Below are positions 23,501 through 31,045 of a stretch of DNA of 64,000 nucleotides, in pieces. Location of the stretch: the NCBI GenBank assembly GCA_936450465.1, contig OW388294.1, positions 66,143,575 to 66,207,574 of the forward strand, in the 5' to 3' direction. Position 1 is the first letter of the stretch. The number at the start of each line of letters is the position of its first letter. The DNA is from Gibbula magus (Eukaryota > Mollusca > Gastropoda > Trochida > Trochidae). The notes beneath the pieces were generated by a model. The model was given only the letters and a program-made list of their open reading frames with translations. It was not told where the DNA came from and did not search any database. A program made the translations under genes and the position numbers.

Positions 23501-25737
23501 TTTTTTAAGTTTGGATGACATATAATCTTACAAGTCGAAATTATTGGAAAAATTAAAACACTACTGTGGCATTGTGGTGAAACTGACAAGCGTCCGCGCG
23601 AACTAGGGGTGTAACAATACATCAAACTATCAATGCATCGCAATAGTTGGCTTGGCAATAGTACTATATCAATAGTATATACGAAAACACTATCGCTATC
23701 GCAATAGTAAGGTTAACTATCGATACTATCAAAACTATTAAATTTCCCTGTATTATGAATGATTTGCACAAGCCTCACTGCATTTGATTCAAGATTTTTC
23801 ATTTTAGAATGTCAAAAGGGAAGAACTAGAGATAGGAAATAGCAAAATGACAAAAAGTCTTTTCATTTATGATTTCTTTACTGATTTTGGTTCCATAGTC
23901 CTTATATCAATTAAACATTTCTACTAAAATCTATCAGAAATCTAGCTGATTATTGCGTATTTGTACAAAAAAGCCTATCGCAATAGTTATTGCAATAGTC
24001 TATCGCTATCGCAATAGTAAGTGGCAATAGACTATCGCTAACACAATAGTCTCTTATGGTCAATAGTCACCCCTAGCGTGAACTATAAAAACTTGGGTTG
24101 GTAGGGCTAACATGAAACAATACATACCACTGAAGACTTTTTTGGTTTCCTTGTGAAGATTGGAAATGGCAATTCTGGCAGCAAGTTGAGCATAATCTGG
24201 ATGTTTGGTTGTCATGGTAGCGGCAGTCTCGGCGGCCAGATTGTCCAACTCGATCGTGGTAACCCCAGGATAAAGGCCATTGATGACTTTCAGGGTAATG
24301 GCAGCCTGAAATTAATTTTTTTTAGAGTAATCACAGGGGTAGACGCTTGCTGGAAATCTTTACTAGCCCGAAGTGCTCTTCAGGCTAGTGACTTGTCAAT
24401 CTCTGGAGTTTCATTAATAGCCACGTACAGGGGAAACTTCCCCATCTGTGTGAATGTAATTACCCAGCTATAAAAAAAATAAAATTTATTATATTTTGAC
24501 ATTAACATACTGATTACCGGCTGCTTTCCCTGCCTGTAAAAATCTTATACCCTGTTATCTTATAAATTATTGAAACCCCTGCAATCTGTAGTGATACAAA
24601 CAAATTTCACTAGCCCTGGGCCAGCGGACTAGTGAGAGTGTCGATCCCTGAATCATTTGACCAAAATTGGGTGAAACAGTTCACAAGTACATTAGTTGCA
24701 CCACTTTATTTTGTTTTCGGTCCCCAAAGGCGGGATTCGATACACAGACCTCTTGTTCCAAAGCTGAATGCAATAACCAGTCCACTGCGCAACCCCGCCC
24801 CATGTTCATTAAACAGGCCTCAAAATAGCAACCAATTTGGGAGCAATTGCTCCATGTAATTTTCAGTTAGCACACACACTCCATTGTAAAATTTGGGGTC
24901 CACTAAACAAATTCTGTTTTTTCATCAAATTTAATCATTATCCATAACAATTGCTTCAAATTTCAAAATGATTGAATATAAGTTAGCTTACAGTTTTTTT
25001 GGCTTATAGGCTATTCATTAATTGATACGTAATTTTAGCAAACTGGTTTTATATGTTTTATATATGCTCACTGCAATTTTTTTTTGCTACTGAGAATAGA
25101 TTGATCAGAGCATGTCCGCACCGATCTTTTAAAAATTTATTAGTTATAGATAATGATTATTGACGGTCAAATTTTACTTACATAGTAGGCTAATACTTGT
25201 TTGATTTAAAGGATACAATGATATTTTTTTTTATGTAAATAAACAAGTCATTGTTTAGTTTAAATGTCCTTTCAACCAATATGATTTAAAAAATCTAAAA
25301 TTTAAAACGTACATGATGTTGTAGGCTACATGCTGTTAGTTTTAGAATTTGAATTGGAATGAACAACAAAGCTGTCAATCAAAATCTGCTTGTCGCTCTT
25401 TCCCGCCAGATTCCATAATGTTGTTGATAATCAAAAAACTTACTGGGTCAACGAAGTCTGGGTGCAGACCATAGCACAACTTGGAAATTCTTGAAGTGAT
25501 CTTGTCAAACATAACTTTTTCCTGTCGGCCATCTGAAATATTAAAGTTGAATATGACAGCAGCTTTTCATAGTTTCTGAATCCTTCAAACTTGACAACAA
25601 AGGGCAAACGTCACTGAACGATTTGGCAGGTTAAAAACTAATCTAAGCTAATATTAATGACGAAAAAGATGATTTCTTACACAAAAGATGTTGGTTTTAC
25701 ACAATGCATAATACTTACTTCGCTTTACGACGTACAT
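5302..25737 (-). CDS. RRM1: Ribonucleoside-diphosphate reductase large subunit (partial, exons 1-14)
   Basis: Reduces ribonucleoside diphosphates to deoxyribonucleoside diphosphates in the cytosol together with the radical-bearing small subunit. Coding exons (high to low): 25719-25737, 25444-25532, 24128-24305, 22763-22863, 20201-20260, 19935-19974, 19425-19501, 18665-18750, 17719-17860, 12262-12345, 8428-8669, 7745-7946, 6710-6859, 5302-5523. All have GT/AG borders and agreeing phases, totalling 1692 nt or 564 codons. Residues 1-95 form the ATP-cone (activity site). C218 and C444 are the redox pair; D226 belongs to the specificity site; D287, Q288 and R293 lie in loop 2; N427, C429 and E431 are catalytic. 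All fall at the human residue numbers, so no codons were gained or lost. The start ATG at 25737-25735 has A at -3 and begins MYVVKR. The C-terminal third, including the radical-transfer tyrosines and the tail CxxC, would lie left of the window. I found no further exon in 1-5301. Confidence 0.96.
5833..6250. mobile_element. hAT-like MITE with ACTAGCCC motifs (RRM1 intron 13)
   Basis: Ends GGATAGAAACTAG / GTTTCTACCCCTG with repeated subterminal ACTAGCCC/GGGCTAGT motifs on both sides. Related copies lie at 24334-24650 and, in part, at 1203-1330. Confidence 0.65.
6710..6859 (-). CDS. RRM1: RRM1 exon 13
   Basis: 50 codons, residues 441-490, starting [15 protein letters not shown]. It holds redox-partner Cys444. 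The donor is GTACAA. Confidence 0.95.
7667..7688. repeat. 22-base G homopolymer
   Basis: Uninterrupted G run followed by CTAAGCCCCCC, in RRM1 intron 12. On the transcript strand it is a C run. Its length is probably uncertain in the assembly. Confidence 0.85.
7745..7946 (-). CDS. RRM1: RRM1 exon 12
   Basis: Residues 373-440. It contains the active-site segment [12 protein letters not shown] with Asn427, Cys429 and Glu431. The donor GTACAA is followed within 60 bases by a 22-base G run in the intron. Confidence 0.95.
8428..8669 (-). CDS. RRM1: RRM1 exon 11
   Basis: Residues 293-372 plus two bases, beginning [13 protein letters not shown] and including [19 protein letters not shown] and [10 protein letters not shown]. 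It supplies loop-2 Arg293. The donor is GTAAAA. Confidence 0.95.
8735..8842. mobile_element. Left part of MITE split by LINE
   Basis: GGTGCTGAAGCACGTTTTTTT, then TCTCAAATTTGCCC and AAAACATCTTGT match the family at 22892-23072 and 51039-51400. It resumes after the LINE at 9184. Confidence 0.65.
8843..9183 (+). mobile_element. LINE 3' end inserted into a MITE, with 12-bp TSD
   Basis: Same LINE family as at 34.7 kb: the 72-codon frame 8850-9065 gives [16 protein letters not shown] and [20 protein letters not shown]. It ends GGGCCAATGGCCTACAAAACC plus tail. AAAACATCTTGT occurs at 8831-8842 and again at 9184-9195 as a target-site duplication. The flanks are parts of the element family also seen at 22.9, 51.0 and 58.4 kb. 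Confidence 0.82.
9196..9436. other. RRM1 intron 10 stretch, nothing recognised
   Basis: Continues the split MITE for a few tens of bases (ACACCTGGTAAGCCGTAG), then AT-rich DNA without identifiable features. Confidence 0.4.
9437..10798. repeat. 51-bp direct repeats bounding a 1.26 kb segment
   Basis: 9437-9487 and 10748-10798 are 49/51 identical (AAACGGAATAAAACTTCT ... ATTATTGGCTTCAG). The enclosed segment has no coding frame of note. After the right copy, a 33-codon open stretch ([24 protein letters not shown]) follows directly on TTCAG. It could be a solo or degenerate retroelement with terminal repeats, or a tandem duplication. Confidence 0.6.
10799..11244. other. RRM1 intron 10 stretch
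   Basis: Begins with the short open stretch described above (stop near 10900), then AT-rich DNA with no gene or repeat I can name. Confidence 0.4.
11245..11537. repeat. Dispersed repeat, copy 1
   Basis: TTGCTTCAAAATGGTCTCGA to GCAGGATGATCAGGTGAG is shared almost unchanged with 20806-21064; copy 2 lacks ~40 bases internally. A SINE tail abuts copy 2 at the same end. Confidence 0.8.
11544..11931. mobile_element. Foldback MITE with ~110-bp arms
   Basis: Left arm 11544-11653 (ATCCTCGGTTACCCATGG...ATTACCCGCCCTTGGCC) is inverted at 11822-11931 with ~90% identity around a ~170-bp centre. A fragment of the same arm is at 57721-57777. Confidence 0.85.
11936..12236 (-). mobile_element. SINE adjacent to RRM1 exon 10 donor
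   Basis: Full-body copy of the tRNA-headed SINE (tail GGTGAATTAGGGTTTAACG; B box GGTTCGAATCCC on the minus strand). The tRNA head is truncated, leaving about 25 bases to the exon 10 splice donor. Confidence 0.85.
12262..12345 (-). CDS. RRM1: RRM1 exon 10
   Basis: 28 codons, residues 265-292, ending [10 protein letters not shown]. It carries loop-2 Asp287 and Gln288. A SINE lies only about 25 bases beyond the donor. Confidence 0.94.
12560..13063. repeat. 22-bp minisatellite, interrupted
   Basis: Units CCCCTAACACCTTGTACTTGTA at 12560-12638 (about 3-4) and 12851-13063 (about 9-10). Between them lies ~210 bp of unrelated DNA with scattered GACTC motifs. It lies in RRM1 intron 9. Confidence 0.93.
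13068..13216 (-). mobile_element. SINE fragment
   Basis: AGGTGAGTTGAGTTTTAAAG through TGGGTGGTACTCCGTTGAAA matches the SINE body with internal deletions. It abuts the 22-bp minisatellite. Confidence 0.7.
13850..15995 (+). mobile_element. Pearl-like element, GATGAGCT family, long copy
   Basis: Starts AATAGAGCCATGGCCTCTGT, contains CATATCTCATGTAAAAT and about three ~150-bp units (CCTGTGACCCA..TTTGGGGTCACAG, TTTACAATTTAGAATCCC), then GGACGGACGGACGAC, and ends CCATAAGCCCATCGGGCCTT with GATGAGCTAAAAA. Confidence 0.65.
16085..16573. mobile_element. MITE with GTAGCTACTCAC-type ends
   Basis: TTAGCTACTCACGTCATCAAACATCGATG at the left is matched inversely by ACACATCGTG-like sequence and GGTGAGTAGCTACG at the right. 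Arms ~30 bp, imperfect. Confidence 0.5.
17719..17860 (-). CDS. RRM1: RRM1 exon 9
   Basis: Residues 217-264. It holds redox Cys218, specificity-site Asp226, and the loop-1 region with SKSAGGIG. The borders are TTGCAG and GTAAGT, ending in phase 0. Confidence 0.95.
17931..18110 (+). mobile_element. tRNA-headed SINE (second family)
   Basis: Head GGGGATGTAGCTCAGTTGG with A box, then GGGGTTCGATTCCAGGCT B box, resembles tRNA-Ala, but the anticodon arm does not fold. A non-tRNA body (GACGTCAAAAGATGGCAGTT) follows. It lies antisense in RRM1 intron 8, ~70 bases from the exon 9 acceptor. Confidence 0.7.
18665..18750 (-). CDS. RRM1: RRM1 exon 8
   Basis: Residues 189-216 plus two bases, including [20 protein letters not shown]. 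The split codon completed in exon 9 gives Ser217, just before the redox Cys218. Confidence 0.94.
19119..19397. mobile_element. hAT-like MITE (AGGGTTCAT ends)
   Basis: Ends AGGGTTCATACA / inverse AGGGTTCATTACATC with subterminal TTCCATGACTTTTCC on the left and GACTTTTCCAAGATTCC on the right. Flanking octamers TTGGTAAC (19111-19118) and ATGGTAAG (19398-19405) match 6/8. It lies in RRM1 intron 7. Confidence 0.6.
19425..19501 (-). CDS. RRM1: RRM1 exon 7
   Basis: Residues 163-188 ([16 protein letters not shown], then EDIDAAIE). The acceptor is CTCCAG and the donor GTTAGT. Confidence 0.93.
19935..19974 (-). CDS. RRM1: RRM1 exon 6
   Basis: A 40-nt exon for residues 150-162 ([13 protein letters not shown]) plus one base. 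The borders are TTTCAG and GTAAGT. Confidence 0.92.
20201..20260 (-). CDS. RRM1: RRM1 exon 5
   Basis: Exactly 20 codons, residues 130-149, containing [15 protein letters not shown]. The borders are TTTCAG and GTAACT. Confidence 0.93.
20429..20632. mobile_element. MITE with ~45-bp TIRs
   Basis: AAAGGGACACCGCGTCGAGG and on through GACTTTTATCTACC is matched inversely by GGTAGATAAAAGTGATC and TCCTCTACGCGTTGTCTCTT. About 204 bp, in RRM1 intron 4. Confidence 0.75.
20668..20806 (-). mobile_element. SINE tail-side fragment
   Basis: SINE body from the (CTCAC) tail to the CCAGCCGATGC region, then interrupted by the dispersed repeat at 20806. Confidence 0.8.
20806..21064. repeat. Dispersed repeat, copy 2
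   Basis: Near-identical to 11245-11537 with a ~40-base internal gap. It is sandwiched between two SINE copies. Confidence 0.8.
21057..21358 (-). mobile_element. Full-length tRNA-derived SINE
   Basis: The minus strand starts GGCGGGATAGCGCAGTGG (A box), then GGGGTTCGAATCCCGCCA (B box), body, and tail (CTCACCT)n. This is the best reference copy in the window. Confidence 0.9.
21359..21541 (-). mobile_element. Head-side SINE copy in tandem
   Basis: Repeats the head and first half of the body of the adjacent copy, with GATAGCGCAGTGGTTAGCGC intact. The two copies share orientation, as after a tandem duplication or insertion into the head. Confidence 0.85.
21880..22740. other. RRM1 intron 4 stretch
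   Basis: A weak relative of the ACTAGCCC element ends near 21998 (TTTCGACCCCTG). The rest has no recognisable coding or repeat structure. Confidence 0.4.
22763..22863 (-). CDS. RRM1: RRM1 exon 4
   Basis: Residues 96-129 ([12 protein letters not shown], then [13 protein letters not shown]). This is the start of the N-terminal helical domain. The donor is GTAAGT in phase 0. Confidence 0.93.
22892..23072. mobile_element. MITE, GTAGCACG family
   Basis: TTAAAGACACTGTAGCAAGT at left; inverse at right (TGTGCTACAGTGCGTTTAAA). Internal AATAAAACATCTTATTACA is shared with 8.8, 51.1 and 58.4 kb. Confidence 0.7.
23604..24075. mobile_element. hAT-type MITE with 8-bp TSD (RRM1 intron 3)
   Basis: Ends TAGGGGTG / CACCCCTA. 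Flanks GCGCGAAC (23596-23603) and GCGTGAAC (24076-24083) match 7/8. Both subterminal zones are full of CTATCGCAATAGT repeats, the sort of clustered motif hAT transposases bind. Confidence 0.82.
24128..24305 (-). CDS. RRM1: RRM1 exon 3
   Basis: Residues 37-95 plus one base. It completes the ATP-cone, including [14 protein letters not shown] and the [15 protein letters not shown] helix. The donor is GTATGT. Confidence 0.95.
24334..24650. mobile_element. hAT-like MITE with ACTAGCCC motifs
   Basis: CAGGGGTAGACGCTTGC at the left and GTGTCGATCCCTG at the right, with ACTAGCCC and GGCTAGTG inside each end. It sits only ~30 bases from the RRM1 exon 3 acceptor. Confidence 0.6.
24726..24802 (-). mobile_element. 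SINE tRNA-head fragment
   Basis: Minus strand GGCGGGGTTGCGCAGTGGAC to ATCGAATCCCGCC keeps both Pol III boxes in diverged form. No body is attached. Confidence 0.65.
25444..25532 (-). CDS. RRM1: RRM1 exon 2
   Basis: Residues 7-36, the first part of the ATP-cone ([15 protein letters not shown], then LCYGL). The acceptor is TTTCAG and the donor GTAAGT. It ends in phase 0 after FVDP. Confidence 0.93.
25719..25737 (-). CDS. RRM1: RRM1 exon 1
   Basis: Encodes M-Y-V-V-K-R plus one base of codon 7. The donor is GTAAGT. Joining to exon 2 gives Asn at position 7, where the human protein has Asp. Confidence 0.88.
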
Positions 25738-25804
25738 CTTGGTAGATCGGCAGAAAATTACAGAGACGATCAGATCAAATGGACTGCTGCCTTTCCCTCG
25801 TTTT

Positions 25805-25840
25805 TCTCAAAAAGCGCGGGTGATGCTGTCACGTGATCCT
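25805..25840 (-). promoter_or_regulatory. Possible proximal promoter motifs of RRM1
   Basis: About 70-100 bases upstream of the RRM1 ATG there is an AAAAAGCGCGGG run (25809-25820), which resembles an E2F half-site, and a CACGTG E-box (25830-25835). S-phase control of RRM1 by E2F is known in animals. That these two motifs act here is inference from position only. Confidence 0.22.
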
Positions 25841-26690
25841 CCTGAACTGGTCGTTGAGGCTCACGATAAGTGCGCCTTCATGCGACATGTGATTTTTTAC
25901 TGGCGTTATGCCAAAAGCATTTACATCCAAAAACGCACACGAATGTTTCTTTAAATTTTTTTCAAGACACTGAAACAGGCTCATGGCGGTTAAGAAAAAT
26001 ACTCAGGGGATTGTTGTGTTTATTAACTAGCGACTATAGCATGTGAAGTCGACTATTCAGCCATCGATCATTTCATATTTATAAAAAAAAAAATACAATA
26101 AAACAATACAAAGCCTAAGTAGCCTGTAAGGGGCTGGATCGTCGACTTCATATGCTTTCTAACCCTAGTCTTTCGACGATAAAACCCCTGTGTCCTAAAT
26201 TGGAATCATTAATTAAAAAACAACAACAGCCTCGATCGTCATATTACACTTTTATTATACAAATTCTCAAAAACACTCTTTTCTCGAGATAGATTTAAGA
26301 TAATGTTGATACAAACAAACATATGGCTACATGAATATATAGCCTGGTTCATATTGAACGTGCACACTATATATAGGGGAGATCGGGGCAAAGTGCACCC
26401 AACGGTTTATTTTTAGAATGAACAGCAGATGACACTATGAGTTTTATATGACGAGAAGTGAAATACTGGGATTTATCAGTGAAATAAAATGTCTATCAAG
26501 CTACAGTGAAAATAACTTATATTTTCACTGCGAACGGTGACTGATATAATTTGACGTCATAAAACAATGGTCTCGCGCGGCGATTTGGCTTATGACGTCA
26601 CAGTGTTACTGTGGTGACGGGCTGTTCCTTGCGACCGCTCGGCGTGAAAACGACTCTTTTCGGACGTAATTACATGGATAATATCATATA

Positions 26691-26865
26691 ATAAATAGAA
26701 TATCCGTCAATTCTTGACAAATACCATGTTAATCTCATCTCGTGAGGTAGAAAAGTTAAATATGTTCACTCGTGGCTGCGCCACTCGTGAAAATATAACC
26801 TTTCTACCTCACTCGATGAAATAAACATGGTATTAGTCAAGAAAAGACAGATATCCTCTATTAAT
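26691..26865. mobile_element. Palindromic MITE
   Basis: The two arms (~85 bp each, AATACCATGTTAATCTCATC and inverse GATGAAATAAACATGGTATT) meet at GTGGCTGCGCCAC, giving a near-complete palindrome. Half copies lie at 1908-1995 and 58091-58136. Confidence 0.85.
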
Positions 26866-26886
26866 CATCCAAAACTGTGTTCCACA

Positions 26887-26922
26887 GGAGATATCGCTTG
26901 TCTGAGATCAAGCGATATCTCC
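26887..26922. repeat. Perfect 14-bp hairpin
   Basis: GGAGATATCGCTTG, 8-base loop, CAAGCGATATCTCC. A further GGAGATATC copy follows at 26925. Confidence 0.85.
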
Positions 26923-27158
26923 TAGGAGATATCTTTTTGGTAGTAGATTTCGCACAATGCCCTGTCGCCGTCAACTACATGACATCACAATGCTTTTACA
27001 TCATCACGTAGTGACGTCACAATGCTATGACGTCATAAACATGATGACGTCACAATGCTATGACCTCACCGCACTTGAAGTCAAATGACAGTTTTGTGTT
27101 CAGATATGTTCATTTTTCATTAAAAACTAATGAAGAATGATTTTGGATGATAAATATA

Positions 27159-27292
27159 ATCTCACCCTCGTGTCTTCTGATATCAAATATATCAACACTC
27201 GTTGATAAAAGTAAAAATATCCTCGGCATGTAGCCTAACTTTTATCAACTCGTGTTGATATATTTGATATCAGAAGACACTTGGGTGAGATT
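27159..27292. mobile_element. Palindromic MITE, 55-bp arms
   Basis: AATCTCACCCTCGTGTCTTC through GATAAAAGT is mirrored with three or four mismatches at 27238-27292. Confidence 0.83.
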
Positions 27293-28515
27293 CTCTATCT
27301 ACCTACCCATCACAGATGACGTAAGGCAACGTACAAGTTGATGACGTCATGAGCAGTCAGCGGCAAATGGACAGGAAGGCGAAACATTTGATATTGAACG
27401 TTTTCATATAAAAATCGGGAGAAAATATCATAACTAATAGACACAGTTTCTATCACCGGAGCTAAATATTCACTTTCTAGATGAAAACAGATTATCTGAG
27501 CTTACAATTTTCATGTTTAAATGCACTTGGTGTCCGGTCTTATTTCTTCTATTTCCATTTTAAAAAGGTAGGCCTATATGCTTTGGGGCAAAGCGCGCCT
27601 ACAGTTTATGTTATGCTGGGCTTTCAAATGTATTTTCTCAATAAGCTAATCAGTGTCATGTTAATACCTTTTAAGGACACTCTTTCCACCAATAATCAAA
27701 ATAAATTTTAAAAACTCTGTAACTTGGCATGGTGCAAGCTGAATATGTATTTTTTTAAATTCAAACAGAAAAAGTGCATATGTTACGGACCTTTTTCTGC
27801 AAAATGATATTTTTTGTAGTAATGTCTCAAAAACCGCCAGGGCACGCTTGTTTGACTTTGTTAGTTACTTTCATAAACAGTATGGTCATCATTCAGATGT
27901 TGTGTTAAGTTAGTGTTGTTTTCTTTCAAAAATGGAATGTTAATAGAAAAGAAAAGGGATTTATGTAATTTGTAAGTTTAATTGTGTCAGCCTTATATGA
28001 TAAAAATACAATATCAACAATGGAGTCTGCATCCTGTTCAAGAATAGAAATAAATGAAAACAAATAACAAATCAAATATGAAAATGTAGGCCTACTGCTG
28101 AAGACTCATAAAAATATATGTCACGGACCTATTTTCTGAGATATTTGGTGGTGAAATTCAATATTTATGAAAAACAATTGGCAAAGGAAGATAACTCTTC
28201 AGTGGAAAATATTTTTATTTTATTTCATCATTCATCTATATAAGGTTATATAGCAAATATCATTATAACCATAAAACACAAACTATTCACACAGCCATAA
28301 CACCATTACCTTTCTTTATTAAATGTTTCTGGACAAGGACAATTGTTAGGAACGTCTTTAATAGTTATGTTAACGATATGTCATTCTTTGTTTTATCAGA
28401 CCTTCGAATGATATTAAAACTTTTGCACTTGGAAATGTGTTTATTATGAACTGCGAAGACCTTATTCGCGTTTACCGTTTCAAAAAACGTCAACGTCGTT
28501 TCAACCCACATTAGG

Positions 28516-29124
28516 CGGGGTTTACACTACGTCCGAATAAATCGCATTGCGTTGACGCATGCGATTTGCGGGTTTACACTACACGCGTTTTGCATGCGAT
28601 TTTAATGCGAATATCATTATTTTATTGTATAGTTCCATATGTTATGTTTGTACATGTATATGTATATATGTATAGATGTATGTTATTATTGTAGGTGTGT
28701 GTACAATGGGTGTATGTATAGATTTTATGTATAGAATCTTATGTATGTACGGTATGAACATATGTATGTATGTAGGTACAGATGCATATATGTACACGTG
28801 TGTATGTACACAAAGCTGAATGTATGTTTGTATGTATTGAGGTACAGATGTATGTTGGCATACTATTTGTATGCCAGCTTTGCCTACACGTGGTGGGAAA
28901 TACCCCTTCAGATGATGAATTATGACGTCATATAGGGAATTCCAATGCGATTTTGAATGCGATGCGAATAAAATAGAACAGGTTCTATTTTGTTCGCATC
29001 GCATCGCAACGCATGAAAAAAACGGACGTAGTGTATGACAACTCATTGAAAATAACGTGTTGCGTTCTGATGCGATTATGTTTAACGCATCGCATCCAAA
29101 AAAACGGACGTAGTGTAAACCCCG
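28516..29124. mobile_element. MITE with perfect 20-bp TIRs
   Basis: CGGGGTTTACACTACGTCCG and its exact inverse at 29105-29124. GCATGCGATT/CGCATCGCAT motifs are repeated inside both ends. The centre has a TGTATGTA-type low-complexity tract (28640-28860). It is nested in the 26.4-29.4 kb element. Confidence 0.82.
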
Positions 29125-29497
29125 GAAGACGGGGCAAAGCGCCCACCATGGGCCACTTTGCCCCGGACCACGGGCAAAGTGGCCAATGTTAAAAAAACCC
29201 ACTTTTTTTCCTTCTAAGCCGAAAACGATGGTGACTAGAAGTAAAAGAGTGTGTTAATTTCATACTCCAAAACTAAGTTCTCCCGAGGGAGCTGAAAATT
29301 GTACAGTTTCAAAAAAATCCCTTGCAAAGTTAAGGGCCGCGCTTTGCCCCGGTCTCCCCTACACTTCACCGAAATATATAGTCAATGGCGCTGTCATAAA
29401 TAGCTCATCGGGATTTGCATGCTTTGTTGTCATTTTGAAACATAGATAGGCCTACTCTACAATTGTTTTACTTCCGGTACTGAAATGCCACAGGCCA

Positions 29498-30090
29498 GTA
29501 CCACAGAGGCGTGTATCGTTTAGAAACAGCGTTTGAAAGACATACCTATATAGACCCTATCCTATTATTATATATTATTAATTAACTATCAATGTTATGA
29601 CACGTATACGGTATTTACGGCCTAGACCATATGATTCGACAACTGGGCCATTACGGGCAAACTGGGCCAATACGAGACAAACTGGGCCAATACGAGATAC
29701 ACTGGGCCAATATGAGTCTGAGCATGCGCAGTCGCACATTTGGTGAAAGCCGAAGCTGTCGCTTCATAACTTTGACGCATGGTATTTGTTCACCAATCTT
29801 GTTTATAATTATTATTTCAATATAAATAAGCTGTTTAGTGTTGTGCAAATAGAATGAAAAGCGGTCTATTAATAAAATTGTCATTAATTAAGCATTTTCG
29901 TTTTGGTCGAGTTACAAGTCCTCGGGCCGTTGTATTAGCCCTCGACTTCGTCTCGGGCCAATACAACGGACCTCGGACCTGTAACTGGGCCAATACGGAA
30001 ATACTTAATTAATAACATTATAGGGTCTATATAGGTATATGTCTTTCAAACGCTGTTTCTAAGCGCGATACACGCCCCTGTGTGTAGTAC
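29498..30090. mobile_element. MITE with ~80-bp TIRs
   Basis: GCGTGTATCG, then TTAGAAACAGCGTTTGAAAG and TATAGACCCTAT are mirrored at the right end. Internal ACTGGGCCAATACGAGA repeats (four near 29643-29713) and inverse copies near 29930-29995. Confidence 0.82.
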
Positions 30091-30229
30091 GATACATTTC
30101 AATGATAATATGTACACGCACATTTAATAAAACGCAGATGATATTCCACAATTAGGTATAACTTATATTATGTGTAGAAATATATTCTGTTCTGAATACC
30201 ATAACGTGGTAAACAAACATAGCCAGATA

Positions 30230-31045
30230 ACTGCAATTTGTGTGTTTACTTAACAAGCCTACAAATTTATAAAGGTTCGGATGGACATAAATTTAGTAAT
30301 ATACACCTTCCTCAGTGAATTATAAATGGGCCAAATTAAAACGAAATTATATTCATCTTCTATTTGATTATGATTGCAAAGTATGCATATTCGATTTTCT
30401 TTTTGGACTGATTTGAATCTTCCACTTTCGACTTATAAATTATGTGATGAACATCTTAATCTACTTAACGCTTTAATCTTTTTACATTTATACATGAAAG
30501 ATAAATTTCTGATTCTAGAGTACATTTAAACGTCCTATTATAATACAGACACTTACTAGAAAGTGATATGTTTTCAGTCCATTCTGTTAATAAATATCTT
30601 TTAATGTCCTCGTTACTTGACAAATAAAGTCATCGTTTGAATCAACATACTGTTATATCCACACAAAATCCAATCCCTTTGTGAATAAGAATTTAATTAC
30701 AGAAGTAGACCTAACCCAATGTTTGTGACCATTCTTATAGTAACATCATAATATTGTAACATTTCTTTGGAAGACGATATGAAGGCATTTTCAATAACTT
30801 TAACCAATACTTTATGGCTTTAAAACTTGTGAATAGATGCATTGGGTATCTACCACATTCTCCATAAACCACTGTGTTCGTAAGTGGGGTTTTTTTCACT
30901 CGAAGATATGTTTTACATGCTTTCAATATGACTCGTTCAAAATCTTCGTAATAATTAAACCCCCAGATTTCTGCCCGTATGATAATATCGGTTTAATTTT
31001 TGTATCAAATATCTGAAAGTATGCACTTATATCTATGCACCGAGA
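30230..31045 (-). pseudogene. Decayed CR1/L2-like LINE fragment
   Basis: Read on the minus strand, pieces of ORF2 C-terminus appear in order: KIKPILSYG...EIWGF, a frame of 63 codons (30735-30926) with VVYGECGRYPMHLF and FKAIKYWLKLL, and finally RICILCNHNQIEDEYNF (zinc knuckle) near 30350. Frames change at least twice and stops interrupt. It is the same protein region as the LINE at 44.4-45.7 kb but more decayed. It lies between the GPCR and RRM1. Confidence 0.72.

Larger units (their letters stand above)
26376..29359. mobile_element. 2.98-kb TIR element flanked by TA
   Basis: Left GGGGAGATCGGGGCAAAGTG and right (inverse) GGGGAGACCGGGGCAAAGCG match 18/20. TA lies on both sides (26374-26375, 29360-29361). 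GGGGCAAAG-type motifs recur inside (~27576, 29123, 29150 inverse, 29163). No transposase frame; several palindromic MITEs are nested. It lies upstream of RRM1. Confidence 0.65.

Noticed and set aside
28642..29202. 186-codon minus-strand frame rich in Thr/His/Ile
   Set aside because: Covers the TGTATGTA-type low-complexity centre and inner end of a MITE.
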